33,592 nucleotides of DNA from Methanosarcina sp. DH2 (GTDB lineage: Archaea > Halobacteriota > Methanosarcinia > Methanosarcinales > Methanosarcinaceae), in assembly GCF_020804225.1 (NCBI RefSeq), contig NZ_WJBI01000001.1:735000-768591 (forward strand). The letters are read 5' to 3'. The position numbers and the translations under genes are program-made. The notes under the pieces are model-generated. The model searched no databases. It saw nothing but the letters and a program-made list of their open reading frames with translations, and had not been told where the DNA came from. Shown here piece after piece: positions 8,311 through 16,379 of this stretch (position 1 is the first letter of the stretch; each line of letters begins with the position of its first letter).

Positions 8311-8501
8311 AAAAGTATATTTTTCAAGTTAAGTGGACGGTCCTTTAATTGCTTTTCCTTGATAGTGGACCATATAGCCTGTCTGGTAGATTGAAAACCG
8401 TAAGTATTTTTTCCATGTAGTGTGGAAGGCATAAACCGATTAATCAGAGGCCACAAAAACATAACATATTAATAAAAGATTATTTATATAAGGGAGTAGC
8501 A

Positions 8502-9287
8502 ATGAGCTCCTCTTTATGCGATACTATCTGGCTTTCTGAAAAAAGAAAAAATCTCCTCCTTTTGCTTATGGAAGGACCAAGGGACATCGAGCAAATAAAG
8601 ACCTCACTCAATGTGAATTCTAAAGCGATGATGCCTCAGGTTAAGATCCTGAAAAAGCAGGAACTGGTTCTCCAGAAAGGTGAGACCTACGAGCTTTCGG
8701 AAATCGGGAAACTGGTTGTAGGGAACATGCTCCCTCTTTTGAATACACTTGAGGTCATCGAGGAAAACAAAGAATACTGGGCAAGCCGGGATACCAGTGT
8801 CATACCCCATGATCTGTTCATGCGCCTCGGTGAACTTGGAGAATGCATGGTAATTGAGCCTGACCTGAACCATCTCTTTGATCTTCCCAGAGAGTTTACG
8901 GAAAACCTTACAAAATCCAGGTGCATCCTGAGTTCCCTTTCCTATTATCACCCTCTTTACCCTTCTCTTTATTCGAAGCTTGCAAAGAGTGAAGCTGAAG
9001 TAGAACTTGTACTGACGGAACCTGTATTTGAGAGGCTGAAAAATGACTCCCCTGACGATCTCAGGTCCCTTCTGGATTCTGAAAATACGATTGTAGTGGT
9101 CTGCGAAGAAAGCCTTAATATTCCTACAATTGCTGTCACGGACCGTTTCATGTACCTCTGCCTTTTTGACAGGCAGGGAAGATATGACCACAGAAAGGTG
9201 ATGAGCTTCGATGCAAGTGCACTTCGCTGGGGCAGGGAGCTTTTTATGCATTATAGAAAATCTGCCAGGAAAGTAACGGAGATTTAA
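8502..9287 (+). CDS. FilR1-like winged-helix transcriptional regulator
   Basis: A 261-residue DNA-binding regulator. Residues about 12-75 form an ArsR-like winged helix: GPRDIEQIKTSLN, then a recognition-helix region ending MMPQVKILKKQELV, then a wing KGETYELSEIGKLVV. Residues about 120-250 match the pattern of the FilR1 middle domain (formerly DUF1724) found in methanogen regulators: ESLNIPTIAVTDRFMYLCLF and RWGRELFMHYRKSA near the end are typical. GGGAG at 8492-8496 precedes ATG 8502 by 5 nt. It sits between two sensor kinases of one family, which suggests it acts in the same signalling circuit, although it has no receiver domain and how it would be controlled is not visible. Related Msr-type regulators control methanol methyltransferase genes in Methanosarcina; the target here is unknown. 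Confidence 0.85.
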   Translation: MSSSLCDTIWLSEKRKNLLLLLMEGPRDIEQIKTSLNVNSKAMMPQVKILKKQELVLQKGETYELSEIGKLVVGNMLPLLNTLEVIEENKEYWASRDTSVIPHDLFMRLGELGECMVIEPDLNHLFDLPREFTENLTKSRCILSSLSYYHPLYPSLYSKLAKSEAEVELVLTEPVFERLKNDSPDDLRSLLDSENTIVVVCEESLNIPTIAVTDRFMYLCLFDRQGRYDHRKVMSFDASALRWGRELFMHYRKSARKVTEI

Positions 9288-9296
9288 TGTTCTGTT

Positions 9297-9366
9297 TAAT
9301 ATTTCCTGCTTAATATTTCCTGTTTAATATTTCCTGTTTAATATTTCCTGCTTAATATTTCCTGTT
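9297..9366. repeat. Tandem repeat, 5 copies of a 14-bp unit (taatatttcctgYt)
   Basis: Five head-to-tail copies of taatatttcctgYt begin 10 bp after the FilR1-like stop codon. They lie between that gene and HK2. The pyrimidine-rich, T-rich plus strand could also help end transcription of the regulator gene (inference). Confidence 0.9.
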
Positions 9367-9451
9367 CAATATCATCGGTTTTTCAACACGATAGCCGCCG
9401 ACCCATGCTCAGTCTTTCCCCAAAAAACCTGATTTGCGGGAGTCCAGTACT

Positions 9452-12073
9452 ATGAGGTTAAAAAACGTCCCCCTGAAACCAAAGCTGGTTATTTTTATTG
9501 TTGTCGGAGTTTTTCTCATTCTTGCCGTATCTACAGCAGTTATAATCGGGACTGTGACCTCTCAGGAAGAGAAGCTTGCATATGAAAAATCCATTGAGAT
9601 GGCAGGTAACTATGCAAACCAGTTTGATGCTCAGATGAAGGCAAACCAGGCTGTTGCAAGAACACTTGCGTTTACCATGGCTGAATACAGGGTCGCAGAC
9701 AGGGAAGAGGCAATAGGTATTCTTGAAAACATCCTTAAAAATAATCCCACTTTAATCGGGGTTTATCTGGGTTATGAACCGAATGCCTTTGACGGCAGGG
9801 ATAGGGACTATGTTAATGCCTCAGGGCATGATTCAACAGGCAGGTTTGTCCCTTACTGCAACAAGATTGAAGGTCCTGTAGCAGTTGAGCCTCTTGTCCA
9901 TTATGATTCTTCTGACTATTACCAGTTGCCAAAAACTACTGGGAGAGACATCCTGACCGAACCCTACTTTTATGAAGGGATATTCATGGTGAGCTATGAC
10001 TCTCCTATTTTTAAAGAGGGGGAATTTGCAGGAATTGCCGGTGTGGATGTCCCGCTTGAGTATGTAGACGAGGTAGCAAGCAGCATTCGAACTTTTGATA
10101 CGGGATATGCTTTTATGGTAAGCAATACCGGCGTTTTTCTCTCTCATCCTGCGCAGAAAGGCTGGATCGGAAAGAAAAGTCTCTCGGATTTCAATGTTAA
10201 AGAAATCAAAAATGCCGCAGCTGATATCAGGCAGGGGGTCGGAGGGCACATTGAAGTCAAGGACCCGACTACAGGCAAAACCGTCATTATGTTTTACGAA
10301 CCTGTTGAGACCGGAGACTTTGCTTTCGTGCTGGTCGTCCCTAAGGAAGAAATGCTTGCCGGGGTAACTGACCTTAGAGATCGGCTTCTTATAATTTCTG
10401 CAATCTCAATTCTGTTCATGGCCGCTCTGGCCTATATGATCGCCAGATCCATCACAAAACCAATAGATGATATTGTTGATGACTTCAAGAACATTGCACA
10501 GGAGGCTGTCAAAGGCAAACTGGATGTAAGGGCAAATACCGACGTGGAAATCGATTTCAGGGAAATTCCAAACGGCCTGAACGAAATTCTTAGAGCCGTG
10601 ATCGTGCCTATCCGGGAAACCATAAGAGTAACCAACGCCCTTGCAAAAGGTGAATTGAAGGAAAGGGTAAATGTGGATGTGCAGGGAGAATTCAGGGAGC
10701 TTGGGGATACTCTGGACAAATTTTCCGAAACCCTCAACAGGATTATTGATGATTCTAATGCTGTTTTGACTGCTTTCCAGAACAATGATTTCAAGCGAGA
10801 GATCCTTGTTCACGGGCATGGGGATTTTAAACTTCTTACGGACGGGATTGAAGAGACACGCAGGGCTCTTGATCTTGTTACAACCCAGCGCAGGGAAGCA
10901 GAAAAAGCCCTGCTGGACTACGCAATGGAGCTGGAACGTTCCAACAAGCTTAAAGAAGAAATGGAACGAGTGATTAATAACAGTCCTGTGATCGTTTTTT
11001 TATGGAAATACGAACCCGGCTGGCCTGCAGAATTTGTTTCGGAAAATATTACACGGCTGGGGTATGAAGTAAAGGATTTTACCTCAAAGAAGGTTTTCTA
11101 CGAGGATATCGTCCACCCGGAAGACATCGAAAAGATGCACGAAGAACTTGCAAGAAATGTGGAATCAGGCTGTGAGGTCTATACCTCGGAATACCGGATC
11201 TTCACAAGGTCCGGGGAAGTCCGCTGGATGGATGAAAGGACTTTCATACAGAGAGACGAGAAAAACGAGATCCATTTGCAGGGCATTATCCTTGATATAA
11301 CTGAAAACAAGAAAGCTGAAGAAGTTCTGTTGCAGATCGAAGAAATCCGCAAAAAAGAAATTCATCACAGGATCAAAAATAACCTTCAGGTAATCTCAAC
11401 TCTGCTATACCTCGAGTCCGGGAGCTTCTCAGACACAAAAGTAATGGAAGCTTTCAAAGAGAGCCAGCACAGGGTCAAGTCCATGGCTCTTGTTCACGAA
11501 AAACTCTACCAGTCTGAAGATATGGTAAGCGTAGATTTCGCAGACTATATTCAGGACCTTTCCAGCTATCTCTTCCAGTCCTATTCAGTAGGAAATGGAA
11601 AAATCAGCCTGAGACTCGATGTTGATAACATTTTCCTTGGGATGGATACTGCTGTCCCTCTGGGTATTATAATCAATGAACTTGTTTCAAATGCCCTTAA
11701 ACATGCCTTTTCCAGAGGAGAGGACGGAGAAATCTGCATCCAGCTGCACAGGAACAGAAGAGGTTCTCGCTCAAAAAGAGAAAATTATAAAAATGCAGAA
11801 GGTCAAGTTGCTAAGTGCGAGAAAATCGATTGTAATGGAATTAACAGCAGCATACAGGGAAAAAATATGTTAGAGGACAGGCTGACCCTGATTGTCAGGG
11901 ACGATGGCAAAGGGTTCCCAAAATGCCTTGATTTCAGAAATACAGATTCTCTCGGGCTCCAGCTGGTGACCGCACTTGTTGATCAGATTAACGGGAGTAT
12001 AGAACTTGATACCAGCAGGGGAACCGAGTTTAAAATTATTTTTCAGGAGCTGAAGTACAAACCAGGGGTGTAA
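9452..12073 (+). CDS. Membrane sensor histidine kinase HK2, paralogue of HK1, paired with RR1
   Basis: Sensor kinase of 873 residues with the same layout as HK1: first helix, double-Cache-like sensor (GRFVPYC, SDYYQLP, TEPYFYEG, GVDVPLEYV), second helix near 311-332, HAMP region, PAS/PAC, HisKA_2 with HHRIKNNLQV starting at residue 638, HATPase with NELVSNALKH at 742 and DDGKGFP at 817. Between these last two boxes it carries about 37 extra residues, rich in Lys, Arg and Asn with two Cys, absent from HK1. A TTG at 9434 is in frame, but ATG 9452 is preferred: GGGAG at 9438-9442 lies 9 nt upstream and the N-terminus then aligns with HK1. RR1 starts 3 nt after its stop, so kinase and receiver are surely co-transcribed and form a cognate pair. 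Short stretches are almost identical in DNA to HK1, suggesting recent duplication or gene conversion. Confidence 0.93.
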   Translation: MRLKNVPLKPKLVIFIVVGVFLILAVSTAVIIGTVTSQEEKLAYEKSIEMAGNYANQFDAQMKANQAVARTLAFTMAEYRVADREEAIGILENILKNNPTLIGVYLGYEPNAFDGRDRDYVNASGHDSTGRFVPYCNKIEGPVAVEPLVHYDSSDYYQLPKTTGRDILTEPYFYEGIFMVSYDSPIFKEGEFAGIAGVDVPLEYVDEVASSIRTFDTGYAFMVSNTGVFLSHPAQKGWIGKKSLSDFNVKEIKNAAADIRQGVGGHIEVKDPTTGKTVIMFYEPVETGDFAFVLVVPKEEMLAGVTDLRDRLLIISAISILFMAALAYMIARSITKPIDDIVDDFKNIAQEAVKGKLDVRANTDVEIDFREIPNGLNEILRAVIVPIRETIRVTNALAKGELKERVNVDVQGEFRELGDTLDKFSETLNRIIDDSNAVLTAFQNNDFKREILVHGHGDFKLLTDGIEETRRALDLVTTQRREAEKALLDYAMELERSNKLKEEMERVINNSPVIVFLWKYEPGWPAEFVSENITRLGYEVKDFTSKKVFYEDIVHPEDIEKMHEELARNVESGCEVYTSEYRIFTRSGEVRWMDERTFIQRDEKNEIHLQGIILDITENKKAEEVLLQIEEIRKKEIHHRIKNNLQVISTLLYLESGSFSDTKVMEAFKESQHRVKSMALVHEKLYQSEDMVSVDFADYIQDLSSYLFQSYSVGNGKISLRLDVDNIFLGMDTAVPLGIIINELVSNALKHAFSRGEDGEICIQLHRNRRGSRSKRENYKNAEGQVAKCEKIDCNGINSSIQGKNMLEDRLTLIVRDDGKGFPKCLDFRNTDSLGLQLVTALVDQINGSIELDTSRGTEFKIIFQELKYKPGV

Positions 12074-12076
12074 GTA

Positions 12077-12505
12077 ATGGCAGAAGGACGAATTCTGATA
12101 GTAGAAGATGAACATATCGTTGCGATGGGAATAAAGCGCATGTTGAAGGGCCTGGGATATACGGTTACGGGTGTTGCTTCATCCGGAGAGGACGCTATAA
12201 ACAAAACGGAAAGTACCTTTCCCGACCTTGTGCTTATGGACATAATGCTAAAAGGGGAACTTGACGGTGTGGAAGCTGCAAAAGAAATTAGAGAACGATT
12301 TGATGTGCCTGTGGTCTATCTAACTGCTTATTCCGACAGCAGTATTCTTGAACGGGTTAAAATTACCGGTCCGTTTGGCTATATTGTAAAACCTTTTGAT
12401 GAAAAAGACCTGCACAGCAACATAGAAATAGCCCTGCACAGGTACAGGAAAGAAAAAGAAAATCCCGAAGAAGGAAATGAAGAGGAAAAACAGGCTGAAA
12501 AATAG
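12077..12505 (+). CDS. Single-domain response regulator RR1 (CheY-like receiver)
   Basis: A 142-residue receiver. Acidic pair E10/D11, phosphoacceptor D55 in VLMDIML, T83 in VVYLTAYSD and K105 in GYIVKPFDEKD are all present, so it should be phosphorylated by a kinase such as HK2, 3 nt upstream. After about residue 125 there is only a charged Glu/Lys-rich tail and no DNA-binding domain, so output must go through protein contact, possibly with the FilR1-like regulator (inference). GGGGTG about 10 nt upstream, inside the kinase's last codons, implies translational coupling. The stop is UAG, unusual for Methanosarcina-type genomes; readthrough would add the UAG-encoded residue plus nine more before TAA at 12533. 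Confidence 0.92.
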   Translation: MAEGRILIVEDEHIVAMGIKRMLKGLGYTVTGVASSGEDAINKTESTFPDLVLMDIMLKGELDGVEAAKEIRERFDVPVVYLTAYSDSSILERVKITGPFGYIVKPFDEKDLHSNIEIALHRYRKEKENPEEGNEEEKQAEK

Positions 12506-12650
12506 CCATTGGAAGATCGGTCTTTAGAAGGATAAGTCATTATAATCTGTTAAGTCATTATAAACTTTTCAGCGTGCTCATTCTTAAGCTCAGATCTTCA
12601 ACTCTGATTCAGCTCCATTATATGTCGGCTTTTATTACCTGTTTTACAAG

Positions 12651-12748
12651 ATTTGTTTTTATGGAATTTGTTTTCATGGAGTTTGTTTTTATGGGGTTTG
12701 TTTGTTGGATTTGTTTTTATGGGGTTTGTTTGTTGGATTTGTTTGTAG
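12651..12748. repeat. T/G-rich degenerate tandem repeat (15- and 27-bp periods)
   Basis: Units of the form ttttatggaatttgt repeat about three times at 15-bp period. A 27-bp unit built from ttttatggggtttg and tttgttggatttg is then present twice. It reads as FMEFVFMEF-like on one strand, but that only reflects the repeat. Confidence 0.75.
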
Positions 12749-13158
12749 AGTTTTTGTGAGATTTTTTTCCTGCCGGTACCTTCCTATATTTGACTGATTC
12801 CTTCTGAATTTGAGTGCATCTTTTCTGGTTTTCCGGGTTATACTGTTATAAGATCTCGTAAAAGGGGAAAAAAATAACAAATTCCTTGGAAAGGGCAATT
12901 CTTGTAGTTAAAATTTTGGACGGCATCAAAATATCGCGTATCCCTTGCAATAACCTTTCATTTCTGCACAGGACAAAGACTTGAAATTATCTATTCTCTT
13001 TTGTCAATACCGTATAGTGGAGGCTATATAGCATCATTTAGATATAAACTCCATATAAGAAGAACTCCCGGTTTGAGGCTCTCTTTGACCATATAGTTTT
13101 CTACGGTTGTAGATCCGCTGGACAGATAAAATGATGGTAAGCCGGAGGTCACACGGAG

Positions 13159-13178
13159 GATTTGCAAATTTGCAAATC
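13159..13178. promoter_or_regulatory. Perfect 20-bp palindrome, candidate operator
   Basis: GATTTGCAAATTTGCAAATC is its own exact reverse complement and also contains two head-to-tail TTTGCAAA boxes. It lies about 190 bp upstream of the kinase relic/RR2 unit. Perfect symmetry of this length in a spacer suggests a dimeric regulator's site; the partner is unknown. Confidence 0.45.
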
Positions 13179-13366
13179 ATTTAGAATAGTTATTCAAGAA
13201 CACTATTGATGCCTCTTATCTTTAGGGGACAGAAAGGAATGTAAGTTTGAAGCTTGTGTTAATAGTATTTTTCGGAGTGGATGCCGCAGATACTCTGTAT
13301 GTCATTATTAAAATGCCAGTTTCAAATGGCTTCAAAATGCCTTTTCTTAAGGGAGGAAGATAAGAT

Positions 13367-13483
13367 TTGAATCCAGTTGATAGAAAGATTGATAAAGATA
13401 TCAGTAGTCAAACCAACAACTTCAGCAGGGTAAACAGGGGAATAAAAACAGTTCAGGTGCTGAAGTGCAAAACGAAGGTGTAA
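13367..13483 (+). pseudogene. Relic of a histidine kinase C-terminus in front of RR2
   Basis: An open frame of 38 codons ends VQVLKCKTKV followed by TAA, 3 nt before RR2. HK2 ends FQELKYKPGV followed by TAA, 3 nt before RR1. The DNA is also clearly related over the last about 35 bp (cag, ctgaag, aaa, ggtgtaa in register) and more weakly further upstream. This is best explained as the remains of a third kinase whose body was deleted after duplication of a kinase-receiver pair. There is no ATG. GGGAGG near 13351 and TTG 13367 could still drive translation of a 38-residue peptide coupled to RR2, so a leader-peptide role is the alternative. Confidence 0.6.
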
Positions 13484-13486
13484 TGA

Positions 13487-13993
13487 ATGCCAGAAGGGCG
13501 AATTCTTATTGTCGAAGACGAACATATTGTTGCGATGGGAATAAAACGGATGTTAAAGAGTTTGGGATATACACTGGTAGGCGTCGCTTCATCCGGAGAG
13601 GATGCCATAAACAAAACGGAAAGTACCTTTCCCGACCTCGTGCTTATGGACATAATGCTAAAAGGGGATATGAACGGGATAGAAGCTGCAAAAGAGATAA
13701 AAACCCGCTTTGATGTGCCTGTGGTTTACCTGACCGCCTGTTCAGAAAGCAAAATAGTGGAGCGTGCCTGGAAGACAGAACCTCTGGGGTATATTGTAAA
13801 ACCTTTTGATGAGAAGGACCTGCAAAAAGGTATTGACGTAGCTCTATGCAGGCACAGGGTAGAAAAACATGAGCTTGAAAACGGCTTTAATTATGCTGAA
13901 AAATATTTCGAAAAATCTGAGGAATCCATCGAAAAATGCGAAAAAGATCCTCGAAAACTTCCTGGATCTGTTGAGTGCACTGAAAGTCTTTAG
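13487..13993 (+). CDS. Single-domain response regulator RR2, paralogue of RR1
   Basis: A 168-residue receiver with E10/D11, D55 in VLMDIML, T83 in VVYLTACSE and K105 in GYIVKPFDEKD. It is almost the same as RR1 over residues 1-80, with very high DNA identity around codons 40-60, and diverges afterwards: the 40-residue tail is Glu/Lys-rich and unlike RR1. No output domain is seen. ATG 13487 is chosen by alignment with RR1. Its own kinase appears lost (relic upstream), so HK1 or HK2 probably phosphorylates it (inference). The stop is UAG, with TAA two codons later, so readthrough would hardly change the protein. Confidence 0.9.
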   Translation: MPEGRILIVEDEHIVAMGIKRMLKSLGYTLVGVASSGEDAINKTESTFPDLVLMDIMLKGDMNGIEAAKEIKTRFDVPVVYLTACSESKIVERAWKTEPLGYIVKPFDEKDLQKGIDVALCRHRVEKHELENGFNYAEKYFEKSEESIEKCEKDPRKLPGSVECTESL

Positions 13994-14331
13994 AATTAAA
14001 AATAATCTCCCGAACTAATATTTATAGGGATTTTGATTACATATTCGACTTTGATCATTCTCAACCTTGATTATATTCAATTTTGATTATATTCAATTTT
14101 GATTTTTATTACTTTTTGATCGTCCACTGTCAAGCAGTTGATATTTTGACACTTTATTTTTCCAGCGCGGTTGAAGATTGATCCTTAATTTGATCGAAGC
14201 CAGTCGGTCAGGCCGCGCGCGACGTTTATAAAGAAAGGTTGAAAGAAAGGTTGAAAGAAAGGTTGAAAGATGCCATTAAGGCTGCCCTTTAGTAATATCA
14301 ACCGACTAACTACGGGCCGCCTAATATTTGG
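13994..14331. other. Spacer between convergent RR2 and PPK2 genes, with short tandem repeats
   Basis: No gene is seen. gattatattcaatttt is present twice in tandem (14069-14100), within a T-rich stretch that may end RR2 transcripts. gaaaggttgaaa is present three times (14233-14268). Read from the minus strand this second repeat is a pyrimidine tract about 65 nt beyond the PPK2 stop and may act as its terminator. A short GC-rich patch lies near 14205-14225. Confidence 0.5.
14233..14268. repeat. Tandem repeat, 3 copies of a 12-bp unit (gaaaggttgaaa)
   Basis: Three exact head-to-tail copies. On the minus strand they form a C/T-rich tract downstream of the PPK2 gene. Confidence 0.85.
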
Positions 14332-15843
14332 TTATACACTTAATTCTTTTTCGATGGTTTCAACTACAGTTTTCAGAACCTTTACTCTTGAAAAGCGCTT
14401 GTCCCTGGATTCAATAACAATCCATGGGGCACCTGTAGTGCTCGTTTTCTGAAGCATCTCATCGGCTGCAACTTTATAGTCGTCCCATCTTTTCCGGTTC
14501 CGCCAGTCGTCTTCTGTGATTTTCCATCGTTTTTCCGGTTCATTCAGCCGGCTTTCGAAACGCTCTAGCTGGGTTTCTCTATCTATATGGAGCCAGAATT
14601 TGAGGATGATTGTTCCAGCATCAGCAAGGATTTTCTCAAACTCGTTGATCTCCCTGTAGGCTCTTCTCCATTCTTCTTCCGTACAGAAACCTTCTACTCT
14701 TTCTACGAGAACACGCCCGTACCAGCTCCTGTCAAAAACAGTTATATGTCCAGCCATAGGGACTGAATCACAGAAGCGCCAGAGGTACTGGTGGGCTTTT
14801 TCAGTATCATTTGGGGAGCCTACAGGCACAACCCTGTAAAGCCTGGGGTTCAGCTCTTCCACAAGGCGGCGAATGTTCCCTCCTTTTCCTGCAGCATCCC
14901 AGCCTTCAAAAATTATTACAACTGAGCGTTTTTGTCTAAAAAGTTCATACTGGAGGGCTTCGAGCCTGTGCTGGTAAAGCTTTTTGGACTCCCTGTATTC
15001 TTCCACGGAAATGTTTTTTGAGAGGTCAGTCTTTTCCAGGGCTGAACCGTTAAGTACAGGAAGGTTAATAGTTGCCATGTCAAGGTATTTTATTATCTGT
15101 TGCCCCGGAATCCCTGTTACCTTTTCAATATATGTCTCGATTGCATGAGTTACTGTTACCATGATTTTCAGGACTGCATAATTCCTGTCGTTTGCCTCAA
15201 CTATTGTCCAGGGGGCATAGGGAACATCTGTTCTCTCAAGTATTTTTTCTATGACAGGCAGGTATTCATCATATTGATCGATAAAATCCAGCTCTCTTCC
15301 GTTTTTCCCTTCATATTCATCGATAATAAGGGGAATGTCCCTTTTTTTAATCTCCTTGAACCGCTCTTTCTGCTCTTTTTCACTGATGTGAAGGAAAAAT
15401 TTGAGTATCAGGTACCCATCGTCCGCAAGCTGGCGTTCAAAATAAGTTACTTCCTCCAGGATTTTTTCCAGGGCCTTTTCGTCTTTTTCTTTTCCGAAGA
15501 GCTCGATTATTGCTCTGCTGTACCAGCTCCGATCAAAGATTCCAATCCTTCCTTTTACAGGAGTCCGCGCCCAGAAACGCAGCAGGAAAGGCTTAAGACG
15601 GTCTTCATAACATGGCCTGGTCATTGTATGGAAATCAAATCCCCTAGGGTCCAGAGGCAGGATAAAACGGTTAATATCCTCCCCCATTCCTGATGCGTGC
15701 CAGCCTTCAAAAACAAGTATAATGGGTATTTTCAGCTCCCATGCTCGTCGTTGAAGTTCACCGAGTTTAACCTCAAGTGCCTTCATTACCTTTTTATATT
15801 CTTCGTTTGTTATCGCCTGGGAAAGATCAACGTTTTCAAGCAT
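14332..15843 (-). CDS. Two-domain PPK2: polyphosphate:AMP phosphotransferase type
   Basis: A 503-residue cytoplasmic kinase of the PPK2 family made of two fused PPK2 domains, the arrangement of class II enzymes that use polyphosphate to turn AMP into ADP. The C-terminal domain has the intact P-loop FEGWDAAGKGG at residues 312-322 and the lid/Walker B motif DRSWYGR at 371-377. The N-terminal domain keeps DRSWYSR at 104-110, but its P-loop reads FEGWHASGMGED (45-56), lacking the lysine, so it is probably structural; the same split is known for characterised two-domain members. The length fits the family. ATG 15843 has only a weak AGGA upstream. It is transcribed alone, converging on RR2. Likely role: recovery of adenylate energy charge from stored polyphosphate. 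Confidence 0.92.
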   Translation of the reverse strand: MLENVDLSQAITNEEYKKVMKALEVKLGELQRRAWELKIPIILVFEGWHASGMGEDINRFILPLDPRGFDFHTMTRPCYEDRLKPFLLRFWARTPVKGRIGIFDRSWYSRAIIELFGKEKDEKALEKILEEVTYFERQLADDGYLILKFFLHISEKEQKERFKEIKKRDIPLIIDEYEGKNGRELDFIDQYDEYLPVIEKILERTDVPYAPWTIVEANDRNYAVLKIMVTVTHAIETYIEKVTGIPGQQIIKYLDMATINLPVLNGSALEKTDLSKNISVEEYRESKKLYQHRLEALQYELFRQKRSVVIIFEGWDAAGKGGNIRRLVEELNPRLYRVVPVGSPNDTEKAHQYLWRFCDSVPMAGHITVFDRSWYGRVLVERVEGFCTEEEWRRAYREINEFEKILADAGTIILKFWLHIDRETQLERFESRLNEPEKRWKITEDDWRNRKRWDDYKVAADEMLQKTSTTGAPWIVIESRDKRFSRVKVLKTVVETIEKELSV

Positions 15844-16243
15844 GTTTGAGTCCTGTATTATCTTTGAAACCTGATTTCTTATGGTATGTTTAGAGTAATA
15901 TTAATATGCAGGTATAATTTTTGCCTTAATTTAAGACATAGAACTCATCCAAAAACAATTTTATTCTCAAATCATAAATATTTCAGAACTATTTTCCCTG
16001 ATCATAAACTCGATCTATTATTTGAGATACCGGATTCAGAGAAGCAATTTTGAGTTTGGGATCGGCTCATATTATAAGGATTCCAGATATGCCTGTGAGG
16101 TTTATAAACATCTATTTCAGATATTTCTAATGGCGTTAGTAAGTATGTCTAACAATATTATAGGTTATTATAGGCTAATTCACTATTTAAATTTTTGAGA
16201 TAAATCGAAAGTATGCGGATATAAAGAAGTAATAAGTAAAAGA

Positions 16244-16379
16244 CAAGTAAGAAGTAAAGGCAAGTAAGAAGTAAAGGCAAGTAAGAAGTAAAGGCAAGTA
16301 AGAAGTAAAGGCAAGTAAGAAGTAAAGGCAAGTAAGAAGTAAAGGCAAGTAAGAAGTAAAGGCAAGTAAGAAGTAAAGG
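16244..16379. repeat. Perfect tandem repeat, 8 copies of a 17-bp unit
   Basis: The unit caagtaagaagtaaagg is repeated eight times without a single change (136 bp), with degenerate half-copies on both sides. The perfect identity implies recent expansion and probable length variation between strains. As 17 is not a multiple of three, the apparent Leu/Tyr/Phe-rich repeat protein on the minus strand (about 16183-16437) is an artefact. Confidence 0.95.

Larger units (their letters stand above)
7111..8501. other. Gene-free spacer with hairpins, tandem repeats and paired intergenic repeats
   Basis: No intact gene is present. The stretch carries three hairpins (7387-7571), a 13-bp tandem repeat, a long-range inverted repeat (7779-7898) and two diverged copies of an intergenic repeat (about 7225-7350 and 8165-8310), listed separately. 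Open frames on the minus strand near 7531-7871 come from the tandem repeat. The last 40 bp hold the leader of the FilR1-like gene. Confidence 0.5.
12506..13366. other. Spacer between RR1 and the kinase relic
   Basis: No gene is recognised. It contains a T/G-rich tandem repeat (12651-12748), a 20-bp perfect palindrome (13159-13178) and, at the end, GGGAGG near 13351, which could be the ribosome binding site of the kinase relic. Open frames of 60-70 codons here are products of the repeat. Confidence 0.5.

Noticed and set aside
12574-12898. Frames with FMEFVFMEF-like or Asn/Lys/Thr repeats
   Set aside because: Translation of the T/G-rich degenerate repeat; no start signal.
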